DNA from: Porphyra umbilicalis
Taxonomy: Eukaryota; Rhodophyta; Bangiophyceae; Bangiales; Bangiaceae
Assembly: GCA_002049455.2 (NCBI GenBank)
Contig: KV918953.1
Coordinates: 82,945-146,944, forward strand
DNA length: 64,000 nucleotides
Reading direction: 5' to 3'
Part shown: positions 10,438-21,396 of the stretch, one piece after another
Position numbering within the stretch: the first letter of the stretch is position 1
Layout: each line of letters opens with the position of its first letter
The notes under the pieces: model-generated
Databases searched by the model: none
Told to the model about the DNA's origin: nothing
What the model saw: the letters and a program-made list of their open reading frames with translations, nothing else
Translations under genes and position numbers: made by a program

Positions 10438-12855
10438 ATGGCGGGCTCGAGCTCGGAGGCGTCGGTGAAGATCGAAAAGCTCTGCAACGACAACTACGTG
10501 ACGTGGTCGGCCAATGTTGAGCAGGTGCTCAAGCTCAAGAACTGCTGGGAGGCGGTGGGACCGCCCCCTCTCGCCGTCGAGCGCGTATTGGACGGGGGGG
10601 AGGAGCTGCCGTCACGCTCGGAAGTGATGGCGCTGCTACAGACCGTCGGCACCTCGGAGGAGGTGGCGGCCATCAAGGCGGAAGCCCGCGTGCAGCTGGC
10701 TGTGCTCGACTGGGTGCGCAAGGACGAAGTTGCGCGGGCAACGCTCAACCTCAACGTGACAGAGATCCATCACGCCACGTTCCGTGTCTGCGGTACGGCA
10801 CGCGGGGCGTGGAAGGCCCTGGAGGAGGTGTTCCGGTCGCGCAACATGGCGCGGTCGATGGACGTGCGCCGACGACTGGCTACCATCTCCAAGCGCCGGG
10901 ACGAGGGGAAGATCGAGTACATTAACCGCGGCACGATGCTGCGGTACGAGCTGGGGCAGCTCGGCCAAGACCAATCCGAGGCGGACCTCGTGACGGCGCT
11001 GTTGCCGCGGCTGCCGTCGACGTACGGGACCACGGTGGAGCTCCTAGAGAGCCAGGGGATCCCCAGCCTCCGCGTGGCGACGGAGCGCCTCATGGCAGCG
11101 GAGGTGAAGCGGCTCGGGGCGCCCGAGTCCCGATACGAGGACCGGGCTGTGGCAATGGCTGCCGGCCCAGTCAACCGCCACGTGACACCTCACGTGGGCG
11201 GGCGTGTCTGCTTCCACTGCAACCGGCCAGGGCACTTCAAGCGCAACTGCCCCGAGTGGCGACGCCGGGAGGGCGGGGATGGACTGGCAATGACGGTCGT
11301 GGGGGGCAGGTGCGCCCTGAAGCGGGCGGCGTCGCTCCCAGCCGCTGCGTGGATCATTGACAGCGGGGCGTCTCACCATATGATCGGGGACGTCGCCTTC
11401 CTTAAGGGACGCACAGCCGTGGCTCCAGTGCACATCCAGATGCCGGACGGCGCGATGGCCACGGCGACTCAAAGTGGGACTGTAACGCTGCCGGTGTGGT
11501 CCCTGGGCGGGAGCACCGCGCTGACGCTCCGCGGGGTGCTGCATGTGCCCGGGATGGCAGTCAACCTCTTCTCCGTCCAAGCCATCATGCCGCGCGGGTT
11601 CGCGGCGACCTTCCGGGACGGGGGGGTGTCGATCAACGGCGGAGCTGGGCAGGTTCTTGTTGGTGTACGCGCCGGGGCGGTCCATATCCTGCCCACTGCG
11701 TACGACCCCCCGCGGGAGGCAGCCGAAAGTGGCACCCCCGGATACGCCGGAGCTGCGGTGGGAGCCGAGATTTGGCACCGCCGGTTTGGTCACTGCGGGG
11801 TACGGGACCTGACCCGAGTGGGGAAGGCGACGGACGGCATGCTGGTGGCCGGCGCGAGCATCAAGGGGGCTCTCAGCAAGGGCTGTAATTCATGCCAGGT
11901 GGCCAAGCAGGTGCGGGCGCCATACCACGCGTCGGTCAGCCACAGCATCGTCTTCCTGGGGCTGGTGCACACAGACGTCGGCGGTCCGATGGTGCACATG
12001 TCTATGGGCGGGGCGCTCTACTGGGTGACAATCATCGACGACTACACGAAGATGGCGGCGGTTGTACCGATCCAGGGCAAGGACGAGGCTGCGGGGGCCG
12101 TGCAGCGCGTCGTGACCCTGTGGGAGACCCAGACGGGAAAGAAGCTGCAGCGTCTGCGCTCACACATCAAGGAGATGTACATCAACCTTCCGGACAGCAC
12201 CGAGCCCGGCGGGGCACATGATGTCTTTCGTCTCAACCTAGCTCTGTATGCGACAAAGCAGGCCGGGCGCCTGTGGGGCATCAAGCTCGACAAAGAGCTC
12301 AAGGCTATGGGGCCAGTCCGGTCCAAGGTGGACCCGTGCCTCTACACATGGAGCCACCCGGTGCACGGGCTGGTTTACATCCTCGTCTACGTGGACAATC
12401 TCATCGTTGCGGGAAAGAGCCTCGACGGGGTTCAAGCAGTAAAGAACTCGGTGTCGGCGACGTTCGACGTGCGCGACATGGGGGAGGTCAAGGACTTCAT
12501 CGGCATGAAGGTAATGCGAGACCGGGCGGCCAAGACGCTCACCCTGAGCAACCCGGGGCATGTTATCGCACTCCTTGAGGCGTTTGGAATGTCCAACTCC
12601 ACGCTCATTAAGACGCCAATGGTCGTCGGCGGTCCTGCCCTAGGTGAATTTTTGGTTCCTTCTTGGCGACACATTGGCGACACACAGCGGTCGAGTGTCG
12701 CCAACGTGTCGCGCAGGGGGGCAAACTGTGTCGGAGACGGGAGCACCATGGGAGCACGCCGGCAGCGGATAAGCATCCGGCCGTGCCGGATACGGAACAA
12801 ACATAAGGAGCATCCTGTTCAATTGCAATTTTCCGCGGCAAAAGTTTGGATCTAG
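10438..12855 (+). pseudogene. Copia gag-pol 5' fragment (Gag to RT), internally deleted
   Basis: An 805-codon frame starts at ATG 10438. Residues 1-250 resemble Copia Gag (UBN2-like). A zinc knuckle follows at C258-C261-H266-C271. The protease motif is DSGASHH with the catalytic D308. The pre-integrase zinc site uses H447, H452, C483 and C486. Integrase starts at HTDVGGP (D513) and reaches RLRS near 12162, where the expected second catalytic segment is missing; the frame passes directly into the RT motif EMYINLPD. The RT active site reads YVDN (651-654) instead of YVDD. Copia-like sequence ends near TPM at 12622; the last ~75 codons belong to the inserted element. The deletion junction is in frame, so a truncated polyprotein could still be made, but it cannot be autonomous. 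Confidence 0.9.
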
Positions 12856-14973
12856 TATTCCATAAATCGATGACTGACACGCGACCAACAATCTCAGTCA
12901 TATGACATTGTGGATCACGCGACAGGAACGCGTCCACAGGAAATATCTGCAGATCACAAGCGCCACCCTGCGTCGCGGCGGCCGCCGCCGCCGCCGCGTC
13001 GAGCGCGTCGCGAGTAGCGCCAAACAGGGCGGCGTCGGCGGTGGCGGCGTCGGCAGCGGCGGCGGCGGCGGAGGCGCGGTGCCGCACCGGCGGGTGCCCA
13101 TTGGAGACGGCGGCCGTCGCGGACGCGGGGGCCGGCGGGGGAGACAGGAGGGCGCCCCGCCGCCGCCGCCGCCCGCAACAGCAGACGCCGCGTCGCCCCC
13201 CCCCCCGCGCCCGCACCCGCTCCAGCACCCGCACCCGCCCCCGCCCCCGCCGCGACCGGCAGCGGCTGACACGCCGCCCGCATGAGCAGGAGCACAAGCA
13301 CCTGCCGCACCGCCGGAGTGCGGGCGGCGGCGCCGCCCGGTGCAAACAGCGCGCGCAGCAGCCCGTCGGTGACGGCGGGCACGCATAGCATCCACACGGG
13401 CGCCGTCGACGGCACCGCGTCGGCGGGGGTGGGGGCCGCTGCGCCCGCCCCCCACCCCCTCACCGGCGGCACCTTTCTCCCCCCCCCCCCCTTCGCCCAA
13501 ACTGCTGTCGACGAGGCCAGGCCCCCCCCCCCCCCCACCCCACCGCCGCCGACGAGGCAAGCCCCCCCCCCCGCCCGCCGCGTTGGGCGCGGCGCAAAAG
13601 CCGAGCGCAGCGTCGTCAGCCACCGCCGCCGTCGCCCCGCCGTCGCCCGACGGCGGCCGGACGCGCCGAGGCACCGTCGCCGAGTCGCCGCCGCCAATTC
13701 GCTGCCCCCGTCGGCTGCCGCGGCGCCGCCCCGCGCGGGGTGCCTGTCGCCTTCGAGCGCGAAATCTGCGGCAGCCGCAGCGGCGCCGCCCCTTGCCGCC
13801 GCTGGCGCCCGCCCGCCACTCGAGGTCGACGCGGCGCCGGCGACGCCGCCACCCCCCCCAGCCGCGCGCACCTCCTTGATCTCCAAGACCACCGACGCCG
13901 CCGCGTCGCTGTCGCCTTTCGCCGCCGCAGCTTGCCGCCGCCGCCGCCGAAACAGCGCACGCCCCCAGCACGTCCGCCTTCCCCCCCGCGCCGACAACGC
14001 GGCAGCCGCGGCCGCCGACCGCCGCATCGCCGCCGCCCCTTGCCGCCGCCGCCGCCTTGTGCACTGGCGGCGGCGGCGACGACGCGTGGCGGCGGCGGCA
14101 GACGCCGCCGCCACGCCCGACACCGCCTCGGCTTGCCGCTGCCGCCGCCGACAACGCGCACCCCCCCCGCACGTCCGCCCCCCCCGGCCCTCCCGCGGCG
14201 GGAGGCCGCAGACGCGATCCTGCTTCTTGCAGCCGCCGCTGCTTGCCACCTCATCGCAGCCGGCCGCGGACCGCGCCGGCACTCTGAGTCGCGGCCACCG
14301 CGCGGGCGGCGGGGGCGGGGGATGACCGCCGGCCGCCAGGGGTGCCCTTCGCGGCCGACAAGGGTGCCCTTCGCGGCCGCCAGGGGTGCCCTTCGCGGCC
14401 GTCGGTGGTGGCGGTTGGAGCCTCTTCCGCCCCCCCAAGTGCTCAGGGGGCATTTATGGGAGAAGAGGTCACCGCCAACCAATCCGATTTCTGGAAACAC
14501 AAGGGTACACAAGCAGAACAATGAGGACATGGCTCTTATCCAATGAAATTCGTCTCAACACACCTTGCCGCACGGCAAAAACACGGCCAGTGTCAGAGTC
14601 CCTCTGATACTGTCACCGCAGTGCGGCACCAGCCAATCAGAGGCCGAATTCACCGGCACTATTGCTATGATAGACGGCGGAGGCCGGTCTGCTGCTGTCC
14701 TGACCATTCCGTGCTGACAGTGATCTCGCCTGAGTGCACCAGGGGCGAGGCCCCTCCTGAATTCGTGAAATTGCATCATTACAGTGATACACAAGCCTGG
14801 GACTTGGCCGTGTCAGCTTGATTCTCGTTGTCTTAGCCGTTGGACATGGCATCCGAACCGAATAATTGTGTCGCCCGATCCCCGACCGGCCATTACAAGT
14901 CGTAGGCGGCGGTTTCGATGGGGCACCACACTGTGTCGCCCTCAAACCGCTTGAAAGTAACCAAAGAAGCGCG
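12623..14973. mobile_element. 2.35-kb insertion splitting the Copia RT/RNase H region
   Basis: Copia similarity stops at about 12622 and resumes at about 14974. Both junctions show ATGG (12619-12622 and 14974-14977), a possible 4-bp target duplication. Related words TTTGGTT and GGCGACACA appear at both ends in inverted orientation, suggesting diverged terminal inverted repeats. The left end holds a hairpin (12665-12683 with 12697-12715). The middle (12950-14450) is an extremely GC-rich island in which minus-strand frames look weakly coding (Ala-rich, breaking at C runs). No transposase is recognisable, so the class is unknown. Confidence 0.65.
14339..14402 (+). repeat. 24-bp tandem repeat, ~3 copies
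   Basis: The unit contains gggtgcccttcgcggccg and is repeated three times at the edge of the GC-rich core of the insertion. Confidence 0.85.
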
Positions 14974-15743
14974 ATGGCAGAACCGCCGACGGTGTCGGGG
15001 GCCAAGCTGGCCAAGACGGGGGAGAACCTCTTGCCCGACGGCAACCGATATGCCGAACTTGTCGGCTCCCTGCTCTATCTCTCTACAACGACGACGCCGG
15101 ACATTGCCTTTGCCGTGGGCGTGCTGTCGCGCTACATGGCCTGCCCCGAGGAGGACCACATGCGCGCGGCCAAGGGGGTGCTTCGGTACCTTCGCGGGGC
15201 CTCGCGCCTCGGGTTCGCGTACGGCACCTACAAGCCTCTCCAAGGGTACGACGACGCCGACTGGGCGGGCGATGTTGACGCTCGTCGGTCGACGACGGGT
15301 TTCATCTTCACCCTCAACGGCGGGCCGGTCTCGTGGGCGAGCAAGCGCCAGTCGACGGTGGCAACGTCGACGGCTGAGGCCGAGTACGTGGCCGCCGCGA
15401 TGACGACAAAGGAGGCCCTTTGGCTCCGAAAGCTTTTTCGGCGCTTGGCGTCGACGGCGGTGCCGTTCCCATGGGGGAAGACAACCAGGCGTGCCTGGCG
15501 CTCGTCAACAACCCCGAGGCAACGAGACGCACCAAGCACGTGGACGTCGCGTACCACATGGTGCGCGATTACGTGGCGCGCGGCGACGTGACCTTTTACT
15601 TCCTGCCGAGCGCTGAGATGCCCGCGGACGGGCTCACCAGGGCGCTGCCGGAGCCGGCGTTCAAGGCCTTCCGTGACGCAGCGGGTGTCGGGCCCGACTT
15701 GGGCGCGGCGGCGGGCGCGCTTGAGCCGGACCTGGCGTGCTAA
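14974..15743 (+). pseudogene. Copia pol 3' fragment (RT end and RNase H), frameshifted
   Basis: This continues the Copia polyprotein after the insertion. The first frame gives the RT C-terminal motif LVGSLLYL and RNase H motifs DDADWAGD and TSTAEAEYVA up to LWLRKLF. Near the T5 run at about 15432 the homology moves to another frame, which carries EDNQACLALVNNP, RTKHVDVAYH and the terminal ADGLT motif, ending at TAA 15741-15743. Both frames match Copia RNase H in order, so one small indel is the simplest cause. Confidence 0.9.
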
Positions 15744-15775
15744 CGCACGTCGACACACTGCCCGGCTTTGGGGCG

Positions 15776-16505
15776 CTAAAGGGCTTTAGCGCATCCTGCT
15801 GGGCGGGCCCGGGCGCCGATTTCAAGAATTCGGGCCCGGATGTCGCGGCCTGGAAGATCGTTCCGGGACCAGCACGTGGCGCTGTTGCAGCACGTGGCGC
15901 TGTTGCAACACGTGGCGTCGTTACAACACGTGGTGTCGGTTCAACACGCGGCGATGGGGCCAAAGTGCTTTGGGCCCTCTTCCGGTGGTGCCCGACGGGC
16001 CGGATGTGGTCGTACGGGCACCCGGACGGGTCGGGCGTGGTCAGGGCACCTGCCCGGTCGTTCCTGGGCCCTTTCCGAGGTCGGTTGAAAAACCGAGATT
16101 TGGAAGGGGTCTAAAGGGCTTTAGCCCCGCCGTGAGAACGGTCATTGTGGGGGTGGTGCCCGATGGACCTGATGGGGTCCCACGGGTACCAGGGAGGCCC
16201 GGAGATGCCTCTGGCATCCTCGCGGGCCTGTTTTGGCCCCATCGGAGGTCAGTTGAAAAACCGACTTCTCGACATGGGGCTAAAGGGCTTTAGACCCCCG
16301 GCCAGAACGGTCACTGTGGGGGTGGTGCCCGATGGACCGGATGGGATCCTACGGGCATCAGGGAGGCCCGGAGGTGCCTCTGGCATCCTCGCGGGTCTGC
16401 TTTGGCCCCATCGGAGGTCGGTTGAAAAACCGACCTCTGGACATGGGGCTAAAGGGCTTTAGACCCCTCTGCATGAAAGGGGTCTAAAGGGCTTTAGACC
16501 CCTCG
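15776..16505 (+). repeat. ~169-bp tandem repeat marked by ctaaagggctttag
   Basis: The motif ctaaagggctttag starts at 15776, 16111, 16280, 16449 and 16484. The 169-base spacing of the middle copies, and 335 (about two units) before them, show a decayed tandem array; the last spacing of 35 is a partial unit. Two units (16111-16279, 16280-16448) are closely similar, both containing gtcggttgaaaaaccgac-like small palindromes. It directly follows the Copia stop, where the 3' untranslated part or LTR would be expected. Confidence 0.85.
15873..15952 (+). repeat. 18-bp tandem repeat, ~4 copies
   Basis: Degenerate copies of cacgtggcgctgttgcag lie head to tail within the first part of the 169-bp array. 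Confidence 0.8.
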
Positions 16506-17559
16506 GTCAGATCGTCCCCGGAGAGCCTTGCATGGACTTTCGATGACGGGAATTTGACCGGGTGGGAGGAAGTATCCCTGGGGTACTTGGGGGAGTGTGA
16601 AGTGTACTTCCGCAGTCCCCCATGCACAATTGGCCCTTGCGTAAGTCGCAAGTCTTTGTATTTGTGTGGTGACACTGCATGTACTTGATTGTAGATCTTT
16701 CAGCGGGGAACCCATTAGGGGTTGAGCTCCGGGGGAGATTTGTGTGGGGAGCGGCGCCTGGAGTGTGAGGCTGTGGGCGCCCACCGCAGGTGCGGGAGCT
16801 GCCCTGGGAGGTGCCGTGCGGGCCTTGTCGGCCGCGCCATTGGGGGTGCCTGGGAAGGCCCTGCGGCTGAGGCGGCCTGGGGGATAGCAGGCACGCCTTC
16901 GCAGGCCTGGGAACGCAGTGCCTAGTAAAATAACGCACCCACCCAACATCATCGACTTCACACGTACACTTGTTTGTTTTTTTATTCGCGAGGTGCACAC
17001 GCATCCCGTTCGACGACACTAGTTGTACTGGCCAATGTCTTCTCTCTACAAGACGCGACGGAGTGCGTGAGTGGAGTGATCATCGATTTTCCTGTATCGT
17101 CGGCATTACCAGGAGCCTTTTCGTCGGCTTGCTCCATGCTCACGCAGCACTTGCTTTCAGGGTGTCTGTCCGAGTCGTGTCACTGTTTTTTTCATGCCAG
17201 CACTGGACGACGGGTCCCTCGCCCCCATCCGCCCCTCCCCTCTCATTCTCCAATAGGACAAGTGATGACAAGCCGGCACCCACGCCTCTCCGGTCGCCCA
17301 GACCGAGAGCTGCCAAGTTTGTTTGAGTCGGCTCTTTTTTATCGATTACGAAGTCCCCTGGGCGACCTCTGTCCATTTTTCAACACGAGGCGCCTTTCCC
17401 GTATTTGACCATCGGCCGCGTGTCCCGCAAGTTCTTTTGATGCGCATGCACTCTCTTTTTTCAGGACGAGGTTACATCATCAGCCGTTGCTGCGTCTTTG
17501 GTTTCGTATTTCCTGAATGTGTTCGTGGTATAGTCTGTGTCAAACGGCCTGATAGTCAT
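16506..17559. other. Intergenic, no gene supported
   Basis: Between the Copia-associated repeats and the transposase gene there are only short frames with no domains. A purine-rich word (cgggggagatt, about 16728) followed by tgtgtgg could be a polypurine tract before a 3' LTR, but no second copy of the following sequence is present upstream of the element, so it is not called. Confidence 0.5.
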
Positions 17560-19998
17560 TTATTGCTCGTCTCCCTCTCTGTCAGAACCGGTGTCCATCG
17601 CATCTGATGCGCTGCTCTGTCCTTCACAAAAACCAGCGTCGGCCGTGTCCAATATAGCTTCCGGGTCACTCTCCAGGTCCAACCATGTCTCGACGGCCAC
17701 CTGCCGCTCGACGGGAGGTGCGTCCCCAAAGCAAGTGCCACCCAGAGCGCACGACTGCAGACGGACAACGATTTCCGCAGCCTCATCCGATACAGCTCGC
17801 AAGGAGTTGCGATAGTCACCGTGCCGAGCGGTCAGGCGTGCCTCCATCTCTAGAGGAAGAATGCGCGCCTTCAACCAGCAGTGCGCGATGGTGGCTGGCT
17901 CCATGTCCTGCCACTCCTCCTTAACAAGCTCGGACACGTCCTACAAGTGAGCCTCCCCACCATCACGCACGCCCCGCACCGGGCGTGGCTCGGCAGCGCG
18001 CCGTCGACGGGCGCGCCGTCGCGGACCAGCACTTGCGCGACCCTCGATACGGTGGGCCTCCACCCACACATTGGGCAGCCGAAGGAGAAGATGCGCTGGC
18101 ACGCTGGGTACAACAGGGGCCACGTACGCACGTGGCTCGCTCGTTGGACCTGGGGCGACCGGCGCCACAGCACAGGCGCCAAAGAGCCCGGCTGAAGCGG
18201 ACGCCTGCCTGGCCGCAGCAGCGAGTGGGATGGGCGCCGCCGCACCAACAGCACGTGCAGGCAACCGGGGCGGATCGCCCGTGGCCCAATCATCCCTCGC
18301 CGGCGCCCTCGCGCCGGACTCCACCATAGTGGTGCCCGCCGCCGCGGCCACTGATGAAGATTGCACAGGTCTGGCGCCCCCCAATACCGAGGCAATGTTG
18401 GCCTCACCGCCTTCCTCACAATGTGGCTGAAATCTCACAGTCACACCGCGACCGGCGCTCCCCCCCGTCGCTGTCCTGTGGCTCGGCGGTCCCGTTAGGC
18501 CCCACCCATCGACCCGACCGTCAGTCGCGCTCTCGGTGGGTCGCGACGCCTCCATCACAACCCCTTCTGGAGCGCGGTTGGTCACGCCGGTACCAGTCGC
18601 GGGTGCCTCCGTCGCCGAAGGGCCACCACTGGATGCGCTCTGCCGTCTTCGAGCGTCAGCCAAATGTGTGACCCGAGTGCGTTCAAACGCCTCAACCACA
18701 AAAGCCAGCAGCCGCCGTTTGTACCTGCGCTTTAGCGCCGCGATGATACCGGCGTCTAGGGGCTGGTGGACGGAGGTAACGTTAGGCGGTAGAGGGATGG
18801 TAGCGACCTGAGGGTGCTCCAGCTTCGAGTGTGCGCCGCAGTTGTCCACGACCAGCGCCACAGGTAGCGACGTCCGCGCCCGCACGGCAGGCACGAAAAC
18901 CGTGGTGAACCATTTTTCGTAGACGTCGGCGTCCACCCACGCCCACTTTTGGTTGAAGTAAGGTAGAGGGCACGCCGCCCGCGGGGGTTTGAAGCAAACT
19001 GGAACTTGAGCAATGCCAATAATGGCCACAGGGATCTTGTGGGTGCCTGTTGCATTGCATGCCAAAACCAGCGTCACGCGGTCCTTGGCTTTCATAGCCT
19101 TGGTCCCACGAACGCGCCGCCGCCGCCCAGCGGTCACGTACGCGCGGTTTGGGACACACCGGAAAAAGAGACCAGTTTCATCCATATTGTAGATTTGGTC
19201 GGGCTCATAGGCAGGCAGGTCCGCCCGTATTTGCGCCATCCGCTCTTGTGCCGCCTCCACATCAGTGGCCGCCGACCCGCCCGTGCCCCAAAGTGACGTG
19301 TTGACCAGGTTGTGCCTTGCCGCCCACCGCCGCAAAAGTCCCGTCGACGCCGCAAAGCCGGATACGCCCAGCCGCTCCCCAATCTCGCGAGCCCGCTGCT
19401 GCAAAACCGCCATCGTCAACGGCAGAGTGTCTGGCCCCAGGCCGTTCACTATCTCGTACCAACGACGCAACTCGCGGTCTACGTCCGCCATCGTTGACCA
19501 CCGCACCCGTAGGGAGCCCAGCGGCTCCCCGCTTGCGGCACGGCCTTGTAGCGACATCCTCGACTTGACCGAGCACACCGCCCGCACAGCGGCCACCGAT
19601 GTACGTTTGGGGAAAACTTTTACCAAATCTTGCGTCTTGTAAAACATCCCCGTGTCCTTGAGACGAATAATCTCCAGCTTGTCCCCGAGTGTTAGTGGCT
19701 GGCGCTTCTTCCTGACGCCCGTGTGGCCCTCCGCCACGCGTGCCGTGCCGCGTGCGGTAGATCTAGTGGGTGCGCTGGTAGCAGGAGCCGCGCCCTCCAA
19801 GTGAGCAACAGCGGCGGCAGATGCCGCCGCTGCCGCAACATCAACGGCACGCCGAGTCTCCGGCGACGCCAGCGGGTACACGTGCTGTACAGCAGCGTCT
19901 GCTGCGGCAGCAGCGACGCGTCGTACTGTTGATGTTGACGAGGTGGCAGGTCCGGCGGGAGGGGTGGATGAGGGGAGGCGCCGGCGTCGGGGCGCCAT
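17560..19998 (-). CDS. pogo/Tigger-like DDE transposase, probably two exons
   Basis: Exon 1 starts at ATG 19998. After a basic, Ala-rich N-terminus come a CENP-B-type helix-turn-helix around KLEIIRLKDTG, a second DNA-binding region (LLRRWAARHN), and the DDE_1 core with YNMDETGLFFR, VVDNCGAH and SVHQPLDAGI. The acidic residues are D273, D385 and D415, spacing 112 and 30, and all are present. The frame runs to TAG at 17941-17943 through about 240 residues of low complexity, then the conserved C-terminus (EEWQDMEPATIAHCW) resumes in the same frame immediately after this TAG. Removing a GT-AG intron at 17941-18672 joins FVVEAFERTR to DVSELVKEEW with the spacing seen in Tigger proteins. Catalytically intact by sequence, possibly active; no terminal inverted repeats were found around it. 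Confidence 0.85.
17941..18672 (-). other. Putative intron of the pogo-like transposase gene (732 nt)
   Basis: On the minus strand it would begin GTCACA after codon CGG and end CTTGTAG before GAC. Its length is a multiple of three and it has no other in-frame stop, so it reads as a low-complexity peptide until the TAG that forms the acceptor. The alternative is a real disordered linker plus one nonsense mutation. The donor is weak beyond GT. Confidence 0.55.
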
Positions 19999-20000
19999 CG

Positions 20001-21013
20001 TCGCTAGGCAGCGACTGCGTCGACGGGCGCGACCGTGACGATGACCGGGACAATGGTGGTCACCGGGATGGGGACCTAGGTTTCAGAAAATGCGGGCAGC
20101 GTCGGGAGATCTCGGCTCTGGAAGCGTTCCAGCTACGGCGGTGCCGGCGTGATCTGGAGGTTGACATTGACACCAGCGTTTAGTTGTCAATGTAATTGAC
20201 GTTAGTTGAAAAATCATTGATAGTCGATCGACCGGAATACCGACGTCGGTCATAGCATGTGATCGGGGCCGATTCCGGCCGAGCACCTTGTGATCGGAGC
20301 CGATTCCGGTCGACCGCCGCTCACTTATATAGCAGGTGCTATACAACCGGGTGCCTTATTGTAGTACCACAATCTAGGGGGTTACCTCAGAAGGAGGGAA
20401 GTAACGGCCGTCTCAGCCGCTCGCGCGACACCCGCTATGGGACTCGAGGTCCGGGAAGTCGGGCCGATCGAAACGCCAAGACATCAAGACACGGTGTACT
20501 TGCCGGCGACGACGGTGCCTCCCACCGTCGTCGCCCTTCGTCCTAAAAGGGCGGAAACCGTCGCCCGGGCCTAATTTCCCCAAATGGGAATTGACCCGGG
20601 CCGTCACCAACCAATGCAGATAATTCCCTCCATGCATGTCAAGTCCCCCGAGGCGATCATTACAGACGAGGGGGAGAAACCGTCCCGCGCGCAACGCGCT
20701 GCACCCGCCGCGTGGCGCCCGGTCGGCCGTCGCCTGCCGCGCCCTCTCGGGCGCGCCAGCGCCCGCTCGGGCGCGCCAATCCGGCCTCCCGCGGGGCCCG
20801 CGTGCCGGGCGCGGCGGATCGGGTACGCTCCCTCAGGTGGCCCGAGCCGGGCAGCGGGGCCGCCCCCTCGCCCCGCCATCCCGCGTCGCCAACCCGTCGG
20901 CCACCACCGCCGCTGGCGTCGCCACCTCGCGTCGGGGACCGCGTCCCCCGCCGTCGCCGACGTCCCCGCGGTGGCCCCCTGGCGCATAGGGGGCCCCGTA
21001 GTACTACACTTAT
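20001..21013. other. Transposase upstream region and small GC-rich stretch
   Basis: The first part holds the possible TATA box and the short duplicated motif. 20690-21000 is GC-rich, with overlapping open frames on both strands and no recognisable product. Confidence 0.5.
20334..20341 (-). promoter_or_regulatory. Possible TATA box upstream of the transposase gene
   Basis: The minus strand reads TATATAAG about 335 bases before ATG 19998. Two degenerate 24-base copies of tgatcggNgccgattccgg (20259-20283, 20290-20313) lie between it and the gene. Position would imply a long leader, so the assignment is tentative. Confidence 0.3.
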
Positions 21014-21396
21014 GATCGATCGATGACTGTACATGGCGGCTCCACAGGCTGCCACCGTGCACGGCCATGACGACCTGTCAGCCAATCACACATGTAAGAA
21101 TCACAGACGGGATTGTGTGCACCCAAACGTGTTGCACGGGTGTTGAGGGCTGGCGCAAGGCTGGGAATTTCATGGCTGGAAACTGCCGTGGAGGCGGTTT
21201 TTTCTTCCATGTTGGCCCGTCTACAGCTCTCGCGTACATCATGCGATCTACCTGCAACTTTCCACGAGACAAGCTGAGGGTCGCCCCCTCTGGTCTTGAG
21301 AAGCACAGCGTCTCTGCTACAGCGGTTTACGCTACCCAGTCGGTTTTTTAGGGCTCTCAGAGACGTCGTAGATGCAGTTGCAACGGCGCCCCCCTC

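Larger units (their letters stand above)
10438..15743 (+). mobile_element. Ty1/Copia retrotransposon, defective, LTRs not identified
   Basis: Domain order is Gag, CCHC knuckle, protease, GAG-pre-integrase, integrase, RT, RNase H, which is the Copia order (integrase before RT). The element is dead: the end of integrase and start of RT are deleted, the second RT aspartate is changed, about 2.35 kb is inserted in the RT/RNase H region, and the RNase H reading frame is broken. No matching pair of terminal repeats was found in the flanks, so the outer limits given are those of the coding part only. Confidence 0.9.

Noticed and set aside
16728..16925. Copia 3' LTR after a polypurine-like word
   Set aside because: No second copy upstream of 10438 was found by eye, so an LTR cannot be claimed.
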